A stretch of DNA of 64,000 bases from Tessaracoccus oleiagri (GTDB taxonomy: Bacteria; Actinomycetota; Actinomycetes; Propionibacteriales; Propionibacteriaceae). A program made the position numbers and the translations under genes. The notes beneath the pieces were generated by a model. The model searched no databases. It was given only the letters and a program-made list of their open reading frames with translations, and was not told the origin of the DNA. This document shows positions 24,574 to 32,448 of the stretch, piece by piece. Numbering within the stretch: position 1 is the stretch's first letter; every line of letters starts with the position of its first letter. The stretch lies in the NCBI RefSeq assembly GCF_900103275.1, contig NZ_FNGP01000003.1, positions 1 to 64,000 on the forward strand, written 5' to 3'.

Positions 24574-25964
24574 TGAACATCCTCGAAAGCATGTACAACT
24601 CCCCGGTCGGCAAGACCCTCGCCCGCAAGGCCGGGCTCACCGACCCGCCGAAGCTGCGCCGCGGCCGCGTCATGCCGACGGGTCCGGTGCTGCTGGGCGA
24701 GCTGCCCGGCAGCGACGGGGTCGCCCGCGTCACGCTCGGCCTGCTCGGCATCACCCCCGGGGAGCCGATCGTCGACGTCGCCGAGAACCGGACCAAGGAC
24801 GACAAGGGCCGCGACGTGCCCCGTCCCTACGCGGCCAAGCCCGGCGCGATCGTCGTCGACGCCACGGGCCTGCGCAAGCTCACCGACCTCGAGGGCATCC
24901 GCCAGGTGCTGCGTCCCGTCATGCGCGGGCTCGAGGGGTCCGGCCGCGTGATCATCCTCGCGAAGGACGCCAGCGCGGTCGAGGGGCTCGAGGCGCGCGC
25001 CGTGGCGCAGGCGATCGACGGCATCAACCGCACCGTCGGCAAGGAGCTCCGTGGGGGCGCGACGTCGAACCTCGTCTTCCTGCGCGAGGGCGTGAGCGCT
25101 GAGGACCTCGCGTCAACGCTCAGCTTCCTGCTCGAGGGCCGGTCCGCGTTCGTCAGCGGGCAGACATGGCGGGTGGGGAAGGCGAAGGTCGCCCACGAGC
25201 TCAGCGACAAGCCGTTCGAGGGGCGGATCGTCGTCGTCACCGGCGCCGCCCGCGGCATCGGCGCGGCGATCGCCCGCACGTTCGCCCGCGACGGGGCCAA
25301 GGTGGTGGCCGTCGACGTGCCGCAGTCGGGCGACTCGCTCGCGAAGGTCGCCAACGAGGTCGGCGGCTCCGCGCTGCAGCTGGACATCACCGTCGCCGAC
25401 GCGGGGGAGCGGATCGCCGCCCACGTCGCCCACACGCACGGCAACGACGCGCGGATCTGGGCGCTGGTCAACAACGCCGGCATCACGCGCGACAAGATGC
25501 TCGCCAACCTCGACGAGGCGAAGTGGGCGCAGGTGATCGAAGTCAACCTCGCCGCCGAGATGCGCATCAACGACTACCTGCTGTCGCATGACGTGCCCGG
25601 TGGGTTCGGGGAGGAGGCCCGCATCGTCGGCATCGCCTCCACCTCTGGCTGGGCCGGCAACAAGGGGCAGGCCAACTACGCCGCCTCCAAGGCCGGCGTC
25701 ATGGGCTACACGTGGGAGCTGAGCCGCCAGCTCGCGGACCGGCCCATCACCGCCAACGCCGTCGCGCCCGGCTTCATCGAGACCGCGCTGACCACCGCCA
25801 TCCCGTTCGTGCAGCGCGAGATCTTCCGGCGCAGCAACTCGCTCAACCAGGGCGGCGACCCCGTCGACGTGGCTGAGACCCTCGCCTACCTGTGCGGGCC
25901 CGCCTCCGGCGGCGTCGACGGGCAGGTCATCCGCGTCTGCGGCCAGAACCTGGTGGGTGCCTGA
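24573..25964 (+). CDS. fabG4: High-molecular-weight 3-oxoacyl-ACP/CoA reductase, FabG4-like
   Basis: 463 residues, nearly twice the length of ordinary FabG. The N-terminal ~210 residues form the extra flavodoxin-like domain of the HMwFabG group. The C-terminal SDR domain has VTGAARGIG (222-230), NNAGITRD (300-307) and catalytic Y369-AAS-K373. HMwFabG enzymes prefer NADH and act on acyl-CoA substrates, fitting the neighbouring thiolase and hydratase. The ATG overlaps the thiolase TGA by one base and the stop overlaps htdX in the same way, so the three genes form one tightly coupled operon. Confidence 0.92.
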   Translation: MNILESMYNSPVGKTLARKAGLTDPPKLRRGRVMPTGPVLLGELPGSDGVARVTLGLLGITPGEPIVDVAENRTKDDKGRDVPRPYAAKPGAIVVDATGLRKLTDLEGIRQVLRPVMRGLEGSGRVIILAKDASAVEGLEARAVAQAIDGINRTVGKELRGGATSNLVFLREGVSAEDLASTLSFLLEGRSAFVSGQTWRVGKAKVAHELSDKPFEGRIVVVTGAARGIGAAIARTFARDGAKVVAVDVPQSGDSLAKVANEVGGSALQLDITVADAGERIAAHVAHTHGNDARIWALVNNAGITRDKMLANLDEAKWAQVIEVNLAAEMRINDYLLSHDVPGGFGEEARIVGIASTSGWAGNKGQANYAASKAGVMGYTWELSRQLADRPITANAVAPGFIETALTTAIPFVQREIFRRSNSLNQGGDPVDVAETLAYLCGPASGGVDGQVIRVCGQNLVGA

Positions 25965-26809
25965 TGGGCCGCGACGTGAAGGTGCTGCAGACGTTGCCCG
26001 ACGCGCGCCAGCTCATGCTCAAGGGCTTCCGCACGGCGATGAAGCGGCCCGACGTGTCCGCCGGCCTCCCCGACCGCAGCGTCATGGTGATGGACCACCG
26101 GCAGGACTTCGCCCGCGCCGCCGAGTACGCGCGCGCGTGCGGCTTCACGGTGCGCGACGACGTCCCCGCCACCTGGCTGCACGTGCAGACCTTCCCGCTC
26201 CAGATGTGGCTCATGGGCCAGCCCGACTTCCCGTTCTCGCTCGCCGGCCTCGTGCACGTGTCCAACGACATGACGTTGCACCGGCCCGTCCGCGCCGACG
26301 AGCGGCTGCGGCTCACCGTCGTGGCGGAGAACGTCCAACCCCACAAGCGGGGCGTGACGTTCGACCTGCAGGGGACCGTCCATGTCGGCGAGGAACTCGT
26401 CTGGGAGGGGACCAGCAACTACCTGTCGACCAAGGCCAAGCTGCCAGGGCAGGCCCCCGAGGCCGAGCGGCTGGAGATGCCGTCCGGGGAGCAGTCGCAG
26501 TTGTGGCGGCTCCCGGCGGACCTGGGCCGGCAGTACGCGAAGGTCTCCGGCGACTGGAACCCCATCCACCTCCACCCGCTGACCGCGCGGATCTTCGGCT
26601 TCCCCCGGCCGATCATCCACGGCATGTGGACCCACGCCCGGGCGCTCGCCGCCTTCGGCGGGTCGCTGCCGGAGCGCTACCGCGTGCAGGTGCAGTTCAC
26701 CAAGCCGATCCTGCTGCCCGGGAAGGTGGGCTTCGTCGTCGACGGGGAGAAGTTCGCGGTGGTCGACAAGGAGGGCAAGCCCAAGCTGGTCGGTCGACTG
26801 GCTGGTTGA
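25964..26809 (+). CDS. htdX: MaoC-like (R)-3-hydroxyacyl-thioester dehydratase, HtdX-like
   Basis: 281 residues of double hot-dog fold. The hydratase-2 motif is GDWNPIHLHP with D197 and H202, followed by FGFPRPIIHGMW. It interconverts 3-hydroxyacyl and trans-2-enoyl thioesters. Order and content (fadA2, fabG4, htdX) match the mycobacterial Rv0241c-Rv0244c gene set. The ATG at 25964 is coupled to the fabG4 stop (TGATG). Two copies of intergenic repeat family A follow it directly. Confidence 0.9.
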   Translation: MGRDVKVLQTLPDARQLMLKGFRTAMKRPDVSAGLPDRSVMVMDHRQDFARAAEYARACGFTVRDDVPATWLHVQTFPLQMWLMGQPDFPFSLAGLVHVSNDMTLHRPVRADERLRLTVVAENVQPHKRGVTFDLQGTVHVGEELVWEGTSNYLSTKAKLPGQAPEAERLEMPSGEQSQLWRLPADLGRQYAKVSGDWNPIHLHPLTARIFGFPRPIIHGMWTHARALAAFGGSLPERYRVQVQFTKPILLPGKVGFVVDGEKFAVVDKEGKPKLVGRLAG

Positions 26810-26900
26810 GCCAGCGAGATCTCGAAACATCGGTAGCTTCGCTCTCCCAGTTGGTTGAGCCAGCGAGCGAAGCGAGCGACGGTCGAAACCAGCGGGCGGC
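26810..26900. repeat. Dispersed intergenic repeat, family A (copy 2, double)
   Basis: Two direct copies of TGGTTGAGCCAGCGAG start at about 26803 and 26852. The second continues into a GCGAGCGAAGCGAGCGAC stretch and ends in GGTCGAAACC. The elements are in the opposite orientation to copies 1 and 3 and lie between htdX and purB. Similar GAGCCAGCGAGCGAAGCGAG elements are familiar from several actinobacterial genomes (recalled, not searched). Confidence 0.7.
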
Positions 26901-26914
26901 GATAACATGACCCC

Positions 26915-28345
26915 ATGAGCGTCCCCAATGTGCTGGCCAACCGTTACGCCTCCGAGCAGATGCGCGCCATCTGGGCGCCGGAGGCGAAGGTGATCGCCGA
27001 GCGGAAGCTGTGGCTCACCGTCCTGCGCACCCAGCGCGACCTCGGCGTCGACTTCGGCGGCGCCGACCCCGACGCGGTGATCAGCGACTACGAGGAGTGC
27101 CTCCACGACGTCGACCTCGCCTCCATCGCCGACCGCGAGCGCGTCACCCGCCACGACGTGAAGGCGCGGATCGAGGAGTTCAACGCCCTCGCCGGTCACG
27201 AGCACGTCCACAAGGGCATGACCTCGCGCGACCTCACGGAGAACATCGAACAGCTCCAGGTGCTCGAGTCACTGGGCGTCATCCGCACCCGCGTGATCGC
27301 GACGCTCGCGCAGCTCACCCGGCTCGCCGCCGAGTACCGCTCCACCGCCCTCACGGGCCGCTCGCACAACGTCGCCGCCCAGATCACCACCCTCGGCAAG
27401 CGGTTCGCCACCGCCGCGGACGAGTTGCTCATCGCGCTCAGCCGCATCGACGAGCTGATCGCCCGCTACCCGGCGCGCGGCATCAAGGGCCCGGTCGGCA
27501 CCGCCCAGGACATGCTCGACCTCGTCGGCGGCGACGCCGGCAAGCTCGCCCAGCTGGAGCAGCGCGTCGCCGACGACCTCGGCTTCGCCGCCGTCCTCAC
27601 CTCCACGGGCCAGGTCTACCCCCGCAGCCTCGACTACGACGTGGTCACCGCGCTGGCGCAGGTCGCGGCCGCGCCGAGCAACGTCGCCACCACCATCCGC
27701 CTCATGGCCGGACACGAGCTCGTGACGGAGGGGTTCAAGGAGGGCCAGGTCGGCTCGTCGGCCATGCCCCACAAGATGAACACCCGCTCCTGCGAGCGCG
27801 TCAACGGGCTCGCGGTCGTGGTCCGTGGCTACGTGTCGATGGTCGGCGAACTCGCCGGAGACCAGTGGAACGAGGGCGACGTGTCCTGCTCCGTCGTGCG
27901 CCGCATCGCGCTGCCCGACGCGTTCTACGCGCTCGACGGGCTGTTCGAGACCTTCCTCACGGTCCTGCAGGACTTCGGCGCCTTCCCGGCCGTCATCGAG
28001 GCCGAACTCCAGCGCTACCTCCCGTTCCTCACCACCACCAAGGTGCTGATGGCGGCCGTCCGCAAGGGCGTCGGCCGCGAGACCGCGCACGAGGCGATCA
28101 AGGAGCACGCCGTCGCCGTCGCGCTGGAGATGCGCCAGGGGCTGCAGACCAACGACCTGCTCGACCGCCTCGCCGCCGACGAGCGGCTCCAGCTCAGCCG
28201 CGACGAGCTGGGCGGCCTGGTGTCGGCGCCGCTCGAGCTGGCGGGGACGGCGGAGGCGCAGGTCGACGCGCTCGTCGCGAAGGTGGGGGAGATCGTCGCG
28301 GCCGAGCCGGAGGCTGCCGCCTACCGACCCGGCCACGTGCTGTAG
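26915..28345 (+). CDS. purB: Adenylosuccinate lyase
   Basis: 476 residues of the fumarase/aspartase superfamily. The signature GSSAMPHKMN sits near residue 280, with KGMTSRDLTENIEQ near 100. It cleaves SAICAR to AICAR and adenylosuccinate to AMP, both releasing fumarate. The ATG at 26915 is 6 nt after TAACAT (26903-26908), so the mRNA is probably leaderless. It is a single-gene unit, flanked on both sides by family A repeats; purC, purS, purQ and purL occur further right in the window. Confidence 0.95.
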   Translation: MSVPNVLANRYASEQMRAIWAPEAKVIAERKLWLTVLRTQRDLGVDFGGADPDAVISDYEECLHDVDLASIADRERVTRHDVKARIEEFNALAGHEHVHKGMTSRDLTENIEQLQVLESLGVIRTRVIATLAQLTRLAAEYRSTALTGRSHNVAAQITTLGKRFATAADELLIALSRIDELIARYPARGIKGPVGTAQDMLDLVGGDAGKLAQLEQRVADDLGFAAVLTSTGQVYPRSLDYDVVTALAQVAAAPSNVATTIRLMAGHELVTEGFKEGQVGSSAMPHKMNTRSCERVNGLAVVVRGYVSMVGELAGDQWNEGDVSCSVVRRIALPDAFYALDGLFETFLTVLQDFGAFPAVIEAELQRYLPFLTTTKVLMAAVRKGVGRETAHEAIKEHAVAVALEMRQGLQTNDLLDRLAADERLQLSRDELGGLVSAPLELAGTAEAQVDALVAKVGEIVAAEPEAAAYRPGHVL

Positions 28346-28428
28346 CGATCGATGGTTTCGACCGCGCCCCGGCTCGCTGTCGCTCGCGGGGCTGCTCAAC
28401 CATCTAGGGGGACGGGCGGCTCAACCAT
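28346..28428. repeat. Dispersed intergenic repeat, family A (copy 3)
   Basis: GGTTTCGACC, a GC-rich centre with GGCTCGCTGTCGCTCGCGG, then GCTCAACCATCTAG. The last unit is repeated once more (GGCTCAACCATCTAGG). It fills the gap between the convergent purB and the ABC permease gene. Confidence 0.65.
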
Positions 28429-29553
28429 CTAGGTGGTCGAGTTGAGCGCCTCGCGCCACTTCACCGGCTTGCCGGTGCGCAGCAGCGCGTTCTCGTAGAC
28501 GCGGGCGGCGAACCATATGATCACCAGCGTGGTCGCGAACAGGATCCCGAGCGACAGCACCGGCTCCCACCACGCCTGCTCCCCGGTGAACACCCGCAGC
28601 GGCACCGCGACCGGCGCGGAGAACGGGATGTAGCTCATCACCTGCAGCGCGAGCGGGTTGTTGAACGCGAAGATGATCGCGAAGTACGGCAGCATCACCA
28701 GCCACATGATCGGCTGCTGCACGTTCGCCAGGTCCTCGGGCCGCGACACCAGCGCCGCGGCCGCCGCGTACAGCGACGCGATCATCACGAAGCCGACCAG
28801 GAACAGCGCCACGAACCACAGGATGGGCGCGGTGAGGTTCATGGTCGGGAGCTGGTCGCCGTTGATGGCCATGCCGAGGAACACCGTCGCGACGATCAAC
28901 CCGATCTGCACCAGCGCCGCGAGCGAGTTGCCGACGATCTTGCCCGTTAGCAGCGACCGCGCCGACACCGTCGCCAACAGGATCTCGACGATGCGGGTCT
29001 GCTTCTCCTCGACCACAGAGTTGGCGATGCTCATGCCGAACGTGATCGCCGACATCATCCACACGATCCCGAAGCCCAGCGCGATCACGTAGAGCACGCC
29101 CGGGTCGGCGGCCTCGGTGTCGAGGATCTCCAGCGACGGGGCCACCGACAGCTTCTGCAGCCACTCCGTCGGCAGGTCGTCGAGCGTGTAGATCTTGACC
29201 CCGACGGGGTTCGTGGCGTCGGGCACGACGGCGACGTCCACCTCCTCGGCGAGCACCGCCTCGCGGGCGGCGGCATCGTCGGGCAGCACGGTGAGTTCCT
29301 CGTCGCCCCCGAGCGCGGCGACGACCTGCTCGGCCTCGCCGACGACGGCGACCGTGTCCGGGTTGCCGCCGAACAAGTCCTCCATGCGCGGCATCAGCAC
29401 CATGACAAGCAGGATCACCAGCAGCGTGATGATGGTGGAGATGAGGAACGACTTCGACAGGATCCGCGCGCGGATCTCGCGCTGCGCGACGATACCGACC
29501 GAGCTCGAGAACGACGGGCGCGGGTTGATCTTGGGACGGTTGGCGGTGCTCAC
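28429..29553 (-). CDS. ABC-2 type permease (NatB-like exporter subunit)
   Basis: 374 residues. One N-terminal transmembrane helix (ISTIITLLVILLVMVLM) and a soluble ~150-residue external region are followed by five C-terminal helices, the layout of NatB/ABC-2 exporters. The segment VVEEKQTRIVEILLATVS is a typical ABC-2 coupling region. The GTG at 29553 overlaps the ATPase stop (GTGA). With the ATPase and two-component genes upstream it probably exports a drug, peptide or ion in response to envelope stress (inferred). Confidence 0.87.
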   Translation of the reverse strand: MSTANRPKINPRPSFSSSVGIVAQREIRARILSKSFLISTIITLLVILLVMVLMPRMEDLFGGNPDTVAVVGEAEQVVAALGGDEELTVLPDDAAAREAVLAEEVDVAVVPDATNPVGVKIYTLDDLPTEWLQKLSVAPSLEILDTEAADPGVLYVIALGFGIVWMMSAITFGMSIANSVVEEKQTRIVEILLATVSARSLLTGKIVGNSLAALVQIGLIVATVFLGMAINGDQLPTMNLTAPILWFVALFLVGFVMIASLYAAAAALVSRPEDLANVQQPIMWLVMLPYFAIIFAFNNPLALQVMSYIPFSAPVAVPLRVFTGEQAWWEPVLSLGILFATTLVIIWFAARVYENALLRTGKPVKWREALNSTT

Positions 29554-30434
29554 TGGGTGACCTCCTTGTAGATCTCGTGCAGCGAGCGCTGCACCGGACC
29601 GAAGCTCTTGACGGTGCCGCGGGACAGGGCGCCCGCGAGGATGTCGTTGGCCTCGCGCTCGGTTGGGGAGGCGAAGCGGACGTACCCGCCGTCGAAGTCC
29701 CGCACCTGGATGCCGGCCACGCCGCGGACCCAGCCGGCGTCGGCCGAGGAGACGAGCTCCCACTCGCCGGTGTTCCCGGCGGCCAGCAGCGCGTCGCGGG
29801 TGCCGTTGGCGCGGATCACGCCGTCGGAGATGATGACGAGCTCGTCGCAGAGCCGCTCGACGAGGTCGAGCTGGTGCGACGAGAACAGCACGGGCGCGCC
29901 GGTGGCCGCCACGTCGCGCAGGACGGCGACGGTGGCGTCGACGGCGGTCGGGTCCAGGCCCGAGAACGGCTCGTCGAGGATCAGCGCGGCGGGGCGGTGG
30001 ACGAGGGCGGCGGCGATCTGCGCGCGCTGCTGGTTGCCGAGCGACAGCGACTCCAGCGTGTCCGTCGGCTTCCCGACGAGCCCCAACCGCTCCAGCAGCT
30101 CGAGGCTGCGCTGCCGCGCGTCGGCCGCGGTCATGCCGTGCAACTGCCCGAGGTAGACGAGCTGGTCGATGACCTTCATCTTCGGATAGAGGCCGCGCTC
30201 CTCGGGCATGTAGCCGATGTTGGCGCGGTAGTCCTTCGAGATCGGGTGACCGTCGACGAGCACCTTGCCCTCGTTGGCCGCGAGCACCCCGAGGATGATG
30301 CGCATCGTGGTGGTCTTGCCGGCGCCGTTGCCGCCGACGAAGCCCGTCATGAGGCCTGGTCTGATGTCGAAGCTGACGTCCTTCAGGACGTGTTTGTCAC
30401 CGAAGAATCGGTGGACATTGCGCACGCTGATCAT
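29550..30434 (-). CDS. ABC transporter ATP-binding protein (NatA-like)
   Basis: 294 residues. Walker A is GGNGAGKTT, the signature is LSLGNQQR (one residue off the LSGGQ consensus), Walker B is ALILDEPFSGLD and the switch histidine is SSHQ. The C-terminal ~80-residue extension is typical of DrrA/NatA-type exporters. It pairs with the downstream permease, with which it overlaps by 4 nt. It is separated by 77 nt from the response-regulator stop and reads in the same direction, so the four genes are probably one operon. Confidence 0.93.
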   Translation of the reverse strand: MISVRNVHRFFGDKHVLKDVSFDIRPGLMTGFVGGNGAGKTTTMRIILGVLAANEGKVLVDGHPISKDYRANIGYMPEERGLYPKMKVIDQLVYLGQLHGMTAADARQRSLELLERLGLVGKPTDTLESLSLGNQQRAQIAAALVHRPAALILDEPFSGLDPTAVDATVAVLRDVAATGAPVLFSSHQLDLVERLCDELVIISDGVIRANGTRDALLAAGNTGEWELVSSADAGWVRGVAGIQVRDFDGGYVRFASPTEREANDILAGALSRGTVKSFGPVQRSLHEIYKEVTQ

Positions 30435-30511
30435 GGCACGAGCCTACGAACCGGACACCGGTCGGCGCCTCCCGCCGGAGGGGGATTTCCGCGCCTCCCC
30501 CGTGCGGGGGA

Positions 30512-31168
30512 TCAGTGCCCGCCGGGGGAGACCAGCCCCTGCTCGTAGGCCCAGATCACCGCGTTGATGCGGTCCCGCAGCCCGAGCTTCATGAGGATGC
30601 TGGAGACGTGCGACTTCACCGTCTCCGCGCTCACGTACATCTCCACCGCGATCTCCGCGTTGCTCAGCCCCCGCGCCAGCCACAGCAGGGTTTCGCGCTC
30701 GCGCTCGGTGAGCGGGTCGGCCTGGGCGGTCGGGGCCGGCTCGGGCCGCGCGGCGGCGAAGCGGGAGATGACCCGTCGCGTCACCTGCGGGGCGAGCAGC
30801 GCGTCGCCGCGGCCGAGCACCTGGACCGCCTCGATGAGCTCCTCCGCCTCCGCGGTCTTCAGCAGGAACCCCGACGCGCCCGCGCGCAGCGTCTCGAAGA
30901 GGAAGTCGTCGCGGTCGAACGTCGTCAGGATCAGCACCGACGCCGCGCTCCCGGCCGCGGTGAGCCGACGCGTCGCCTCGATCCCGTCCATGACGGGCAT
31001 CTGCACGTCCATGCACACGACGTCCGGCTCCAGCTCCAGCGCGAGCCGCACACCTTCGTCGCCGTTGGCCGCCTGTCCCACGACCTCGATGCCCGGCTCC
31101 GTCTCCAGGATCGTGGAGAACCCGGTGCGGATGAGGGCCTGGTCGTCCACCAGCAGCACCCGAGTCAT
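30512..31168 (-). CDS. NarL/LuxR-family response regulator
   Basis: 218 residues. The receiver domain has the acidic pair DD at 8-9, phosphoacceptor D54, T82/T83 and K104. The C-terminal LuxR-type HTH reads LTERERETLLWLARGLSNAEIA followed by SAETVKSHVSSILMKL. It starts with ATG overlapping the kinase stop by 4 nt. It presumably controls the ABC exporter genes downstream and perhaps its own promoter at 32389-32409. Confidence 0.93.
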   Translation of the reverse strand: MTRVLLVDDQALIRTGFSTILETEPGIEVVGQAANGDEGVRLALELEPDVVCMDVQMPVMDGIEATRRLTAAGSAASVLILTTFDRDDFLFETLRAGASGFLLKTAEAEELIEAVQVLGRGDALLAPQVTRRVISRFAAARPEPAPTAQADPLTERERETLLWLARGLSNAEIAVEMYVSAETVKSHVSSILMKLGLRDRINAVIWAYEQGLVSPGGH

Positions 31169-32388
31169 GCCGCCTCCCCGGCGGGGACTGAGGCCCGCAC
31201 CATGAACCCGCCCCGCGGCTTGGGTCCCGCTTCGAGCCGGCCGCCCACCGCGGTCACCCGCTCCCGCATGCCCTTCAAGCCGGTGCCCGTGCCGGGGACG
31301 AGGCTGGTGGTCGCGCGGCCGTCGTCGGACACCTCCAGCTCGACCGCCCCCTCCGCCGCCCGCAGCCGGAGGGCGACGCGCGCCGTCGGCCCCGCGTGCT
31401 TGCTGGCGTTGGTGAGCCCTTCCTGGGCCACCCGGTAGAGGGTGAGTTCGGCGGCGGGGGTGAGGTCGGGCAGGTCGCCGATGCGCTCGTAGGTGACGTT
31501 CTGGCCGTTGCGTTCGGCGGCGGCCACGAGGTCGTCCAGGTCCGCGAGGGTGGGGAGCGATTCGCTGTCGGAGTCGGTGGCGCGGAGCGTCAGGACCATC
31601 GTGCGGAGGTCCTGCACGGCCGACCGGGCGCTCGCCTCCACCTGCCTCAGCGACTCCTCCGCGCGGTCTTGGTCGCGCCCGAGGAGCCGACGCGCGGCCG
31701 CTGCCTGCACCGACATCGCCGTGACATGGTGCGCGACGACGTCGTGCAACTCCCGCGCGATCCGCATCCGCTCGCCCTCCACCGCCGACTCCACGAGCTC
31801 CTGCTGGAGGACCGCGATGTCGGCCTGCGCCCGCTCAAGCTCGGTGCGCTCGACCCACTGCTGCCACGCGCGGTCGCCGAACACCCAGGCGCCCGCGAAG
31901 TAGGCGACGTTGATGCTGCCGCTGATCGCGAACAGGGCGAGCAACTGGGTGGCGGACATCGACGGCGGCGTGTAGCCGGGGATGTTCAGCCCGCCGAACA
32001 TGCTCGCCACCAGCCACACGGCCATGACGACCGCGATCGTGGTGCGCACGATCAGGGCCCGGCCGCGGCGCGCCGACCATGCACCGATGCTGTAGAAGCC
32101 CAGGAAGAGCATCACCTGCGACGTGTAAAGGTCCATCCCGAGCGTGTACGGCACGACGATGTAGACCGCGGCCTGGACCGTCGCGGCGACCAGCGGGAAG
32201 CGACGGCGGACCGCCAAGGGCGCGGCGACGAGGAACGTGCCGAGCACCTGCAAGCCGGGGTGCGTCTCGTAGAACGGCACCCCAGCGGCCGCGGCCAGCA
32301 GCACCATCGCAGAACCCACCGCAGCCAAGGCGAGCGCCACCAGGGAATCGGTGCGGAGCCAGCGCGGGGGCAACGGACGTTCGGGCAT
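31165..32388 (-). CDS. Sensor histidine kinase (NarL/LiaS type)
   Basis: 407 residues. Five to six N-terminal helices (about 15-170) with little extracytoplasmic sequence are followed by a coiled-coil linker, a HisKA_3 domain with phospho-acceptor H215 (ARELHDVVAHH), and an HATPase domain with a DDGRATTSLVPGTGTGLKGM G-box. This intramembrane-sensing layout is common for cell-envelope stress kinases. ATG 32388 was chosen over a far longer open frame: TAGCAT (32396-32401, minus strand) lies 7 nt upstream, a leaderless pattern. It overlaps the regulator gene by 4 nt. Confidence 0.92.
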   Translation of the reverse strand: MPERPLPPRWLRTDSLVALALAAVGSAMVLLAAAAGVPFYETHPGLQVLGTFLVAAPLAVRRRFPLVAATVQAAVYIVVPYTLGMDLYTSQVMLFLGFYSIGAWSARRGRALIVRTTIAVVMAVWLVASMFGGLNIPGYTPPSMSATQLLALFAISGSINVAYFAGAWVFGDRAWQQWVERTELERAQADIAVLQQELVESAVEGERMRIARELHDVVAHHVTAMSVQAAAARRLLGRDQDRAEESLRQVEASARSAVQDLRTMVLTLRATDSDSESLPTLADLDDLVAAAERNGQNVTYERIGDLPDLTPAAELTLYRVAQEGLTNASKHAGPTARVALRLRAAEGAVELEVSDDGRATTSLVPGTGTGLKGMRERVTAVGGRLEAGPKPRGGFMVRASVPAGEAA

Positions 32389-32409
32389 GTGGTCGATGCT
32401 ATCGACCAC
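32389..32409. promoter_or_regulatory. Perfect inverted repeat at the kinase/MFS divergent promoter
   Basis: GTGGTCGAT-gct-ATCGACCAC, 9-nt perfect arms with a 3-nt spacer, beginning directly upstream of the kinase ATG and covering its TAGCAT -10 element. It is a strong operator candidate for the NarL-type regulator or another factor, and could also affect the divergent MFS gene. Confidence 0.55.
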
Positions 32410-32448
32410 TTGATGAGTTCCCGCGGGGTTGGTGCCACAATGGGCCGA

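Noticed and set aside
26803-26900. Family A repeats as a CRISPR array
   Set aside because: Only two units, with no spacer of constant length and no cas gene in the window.
31396-32448. Upstream extension of the MFS frame across the kinase gene
   Set aside because: Antisense to a real kinase; the first helix of the transporter begins right after the chosen start.
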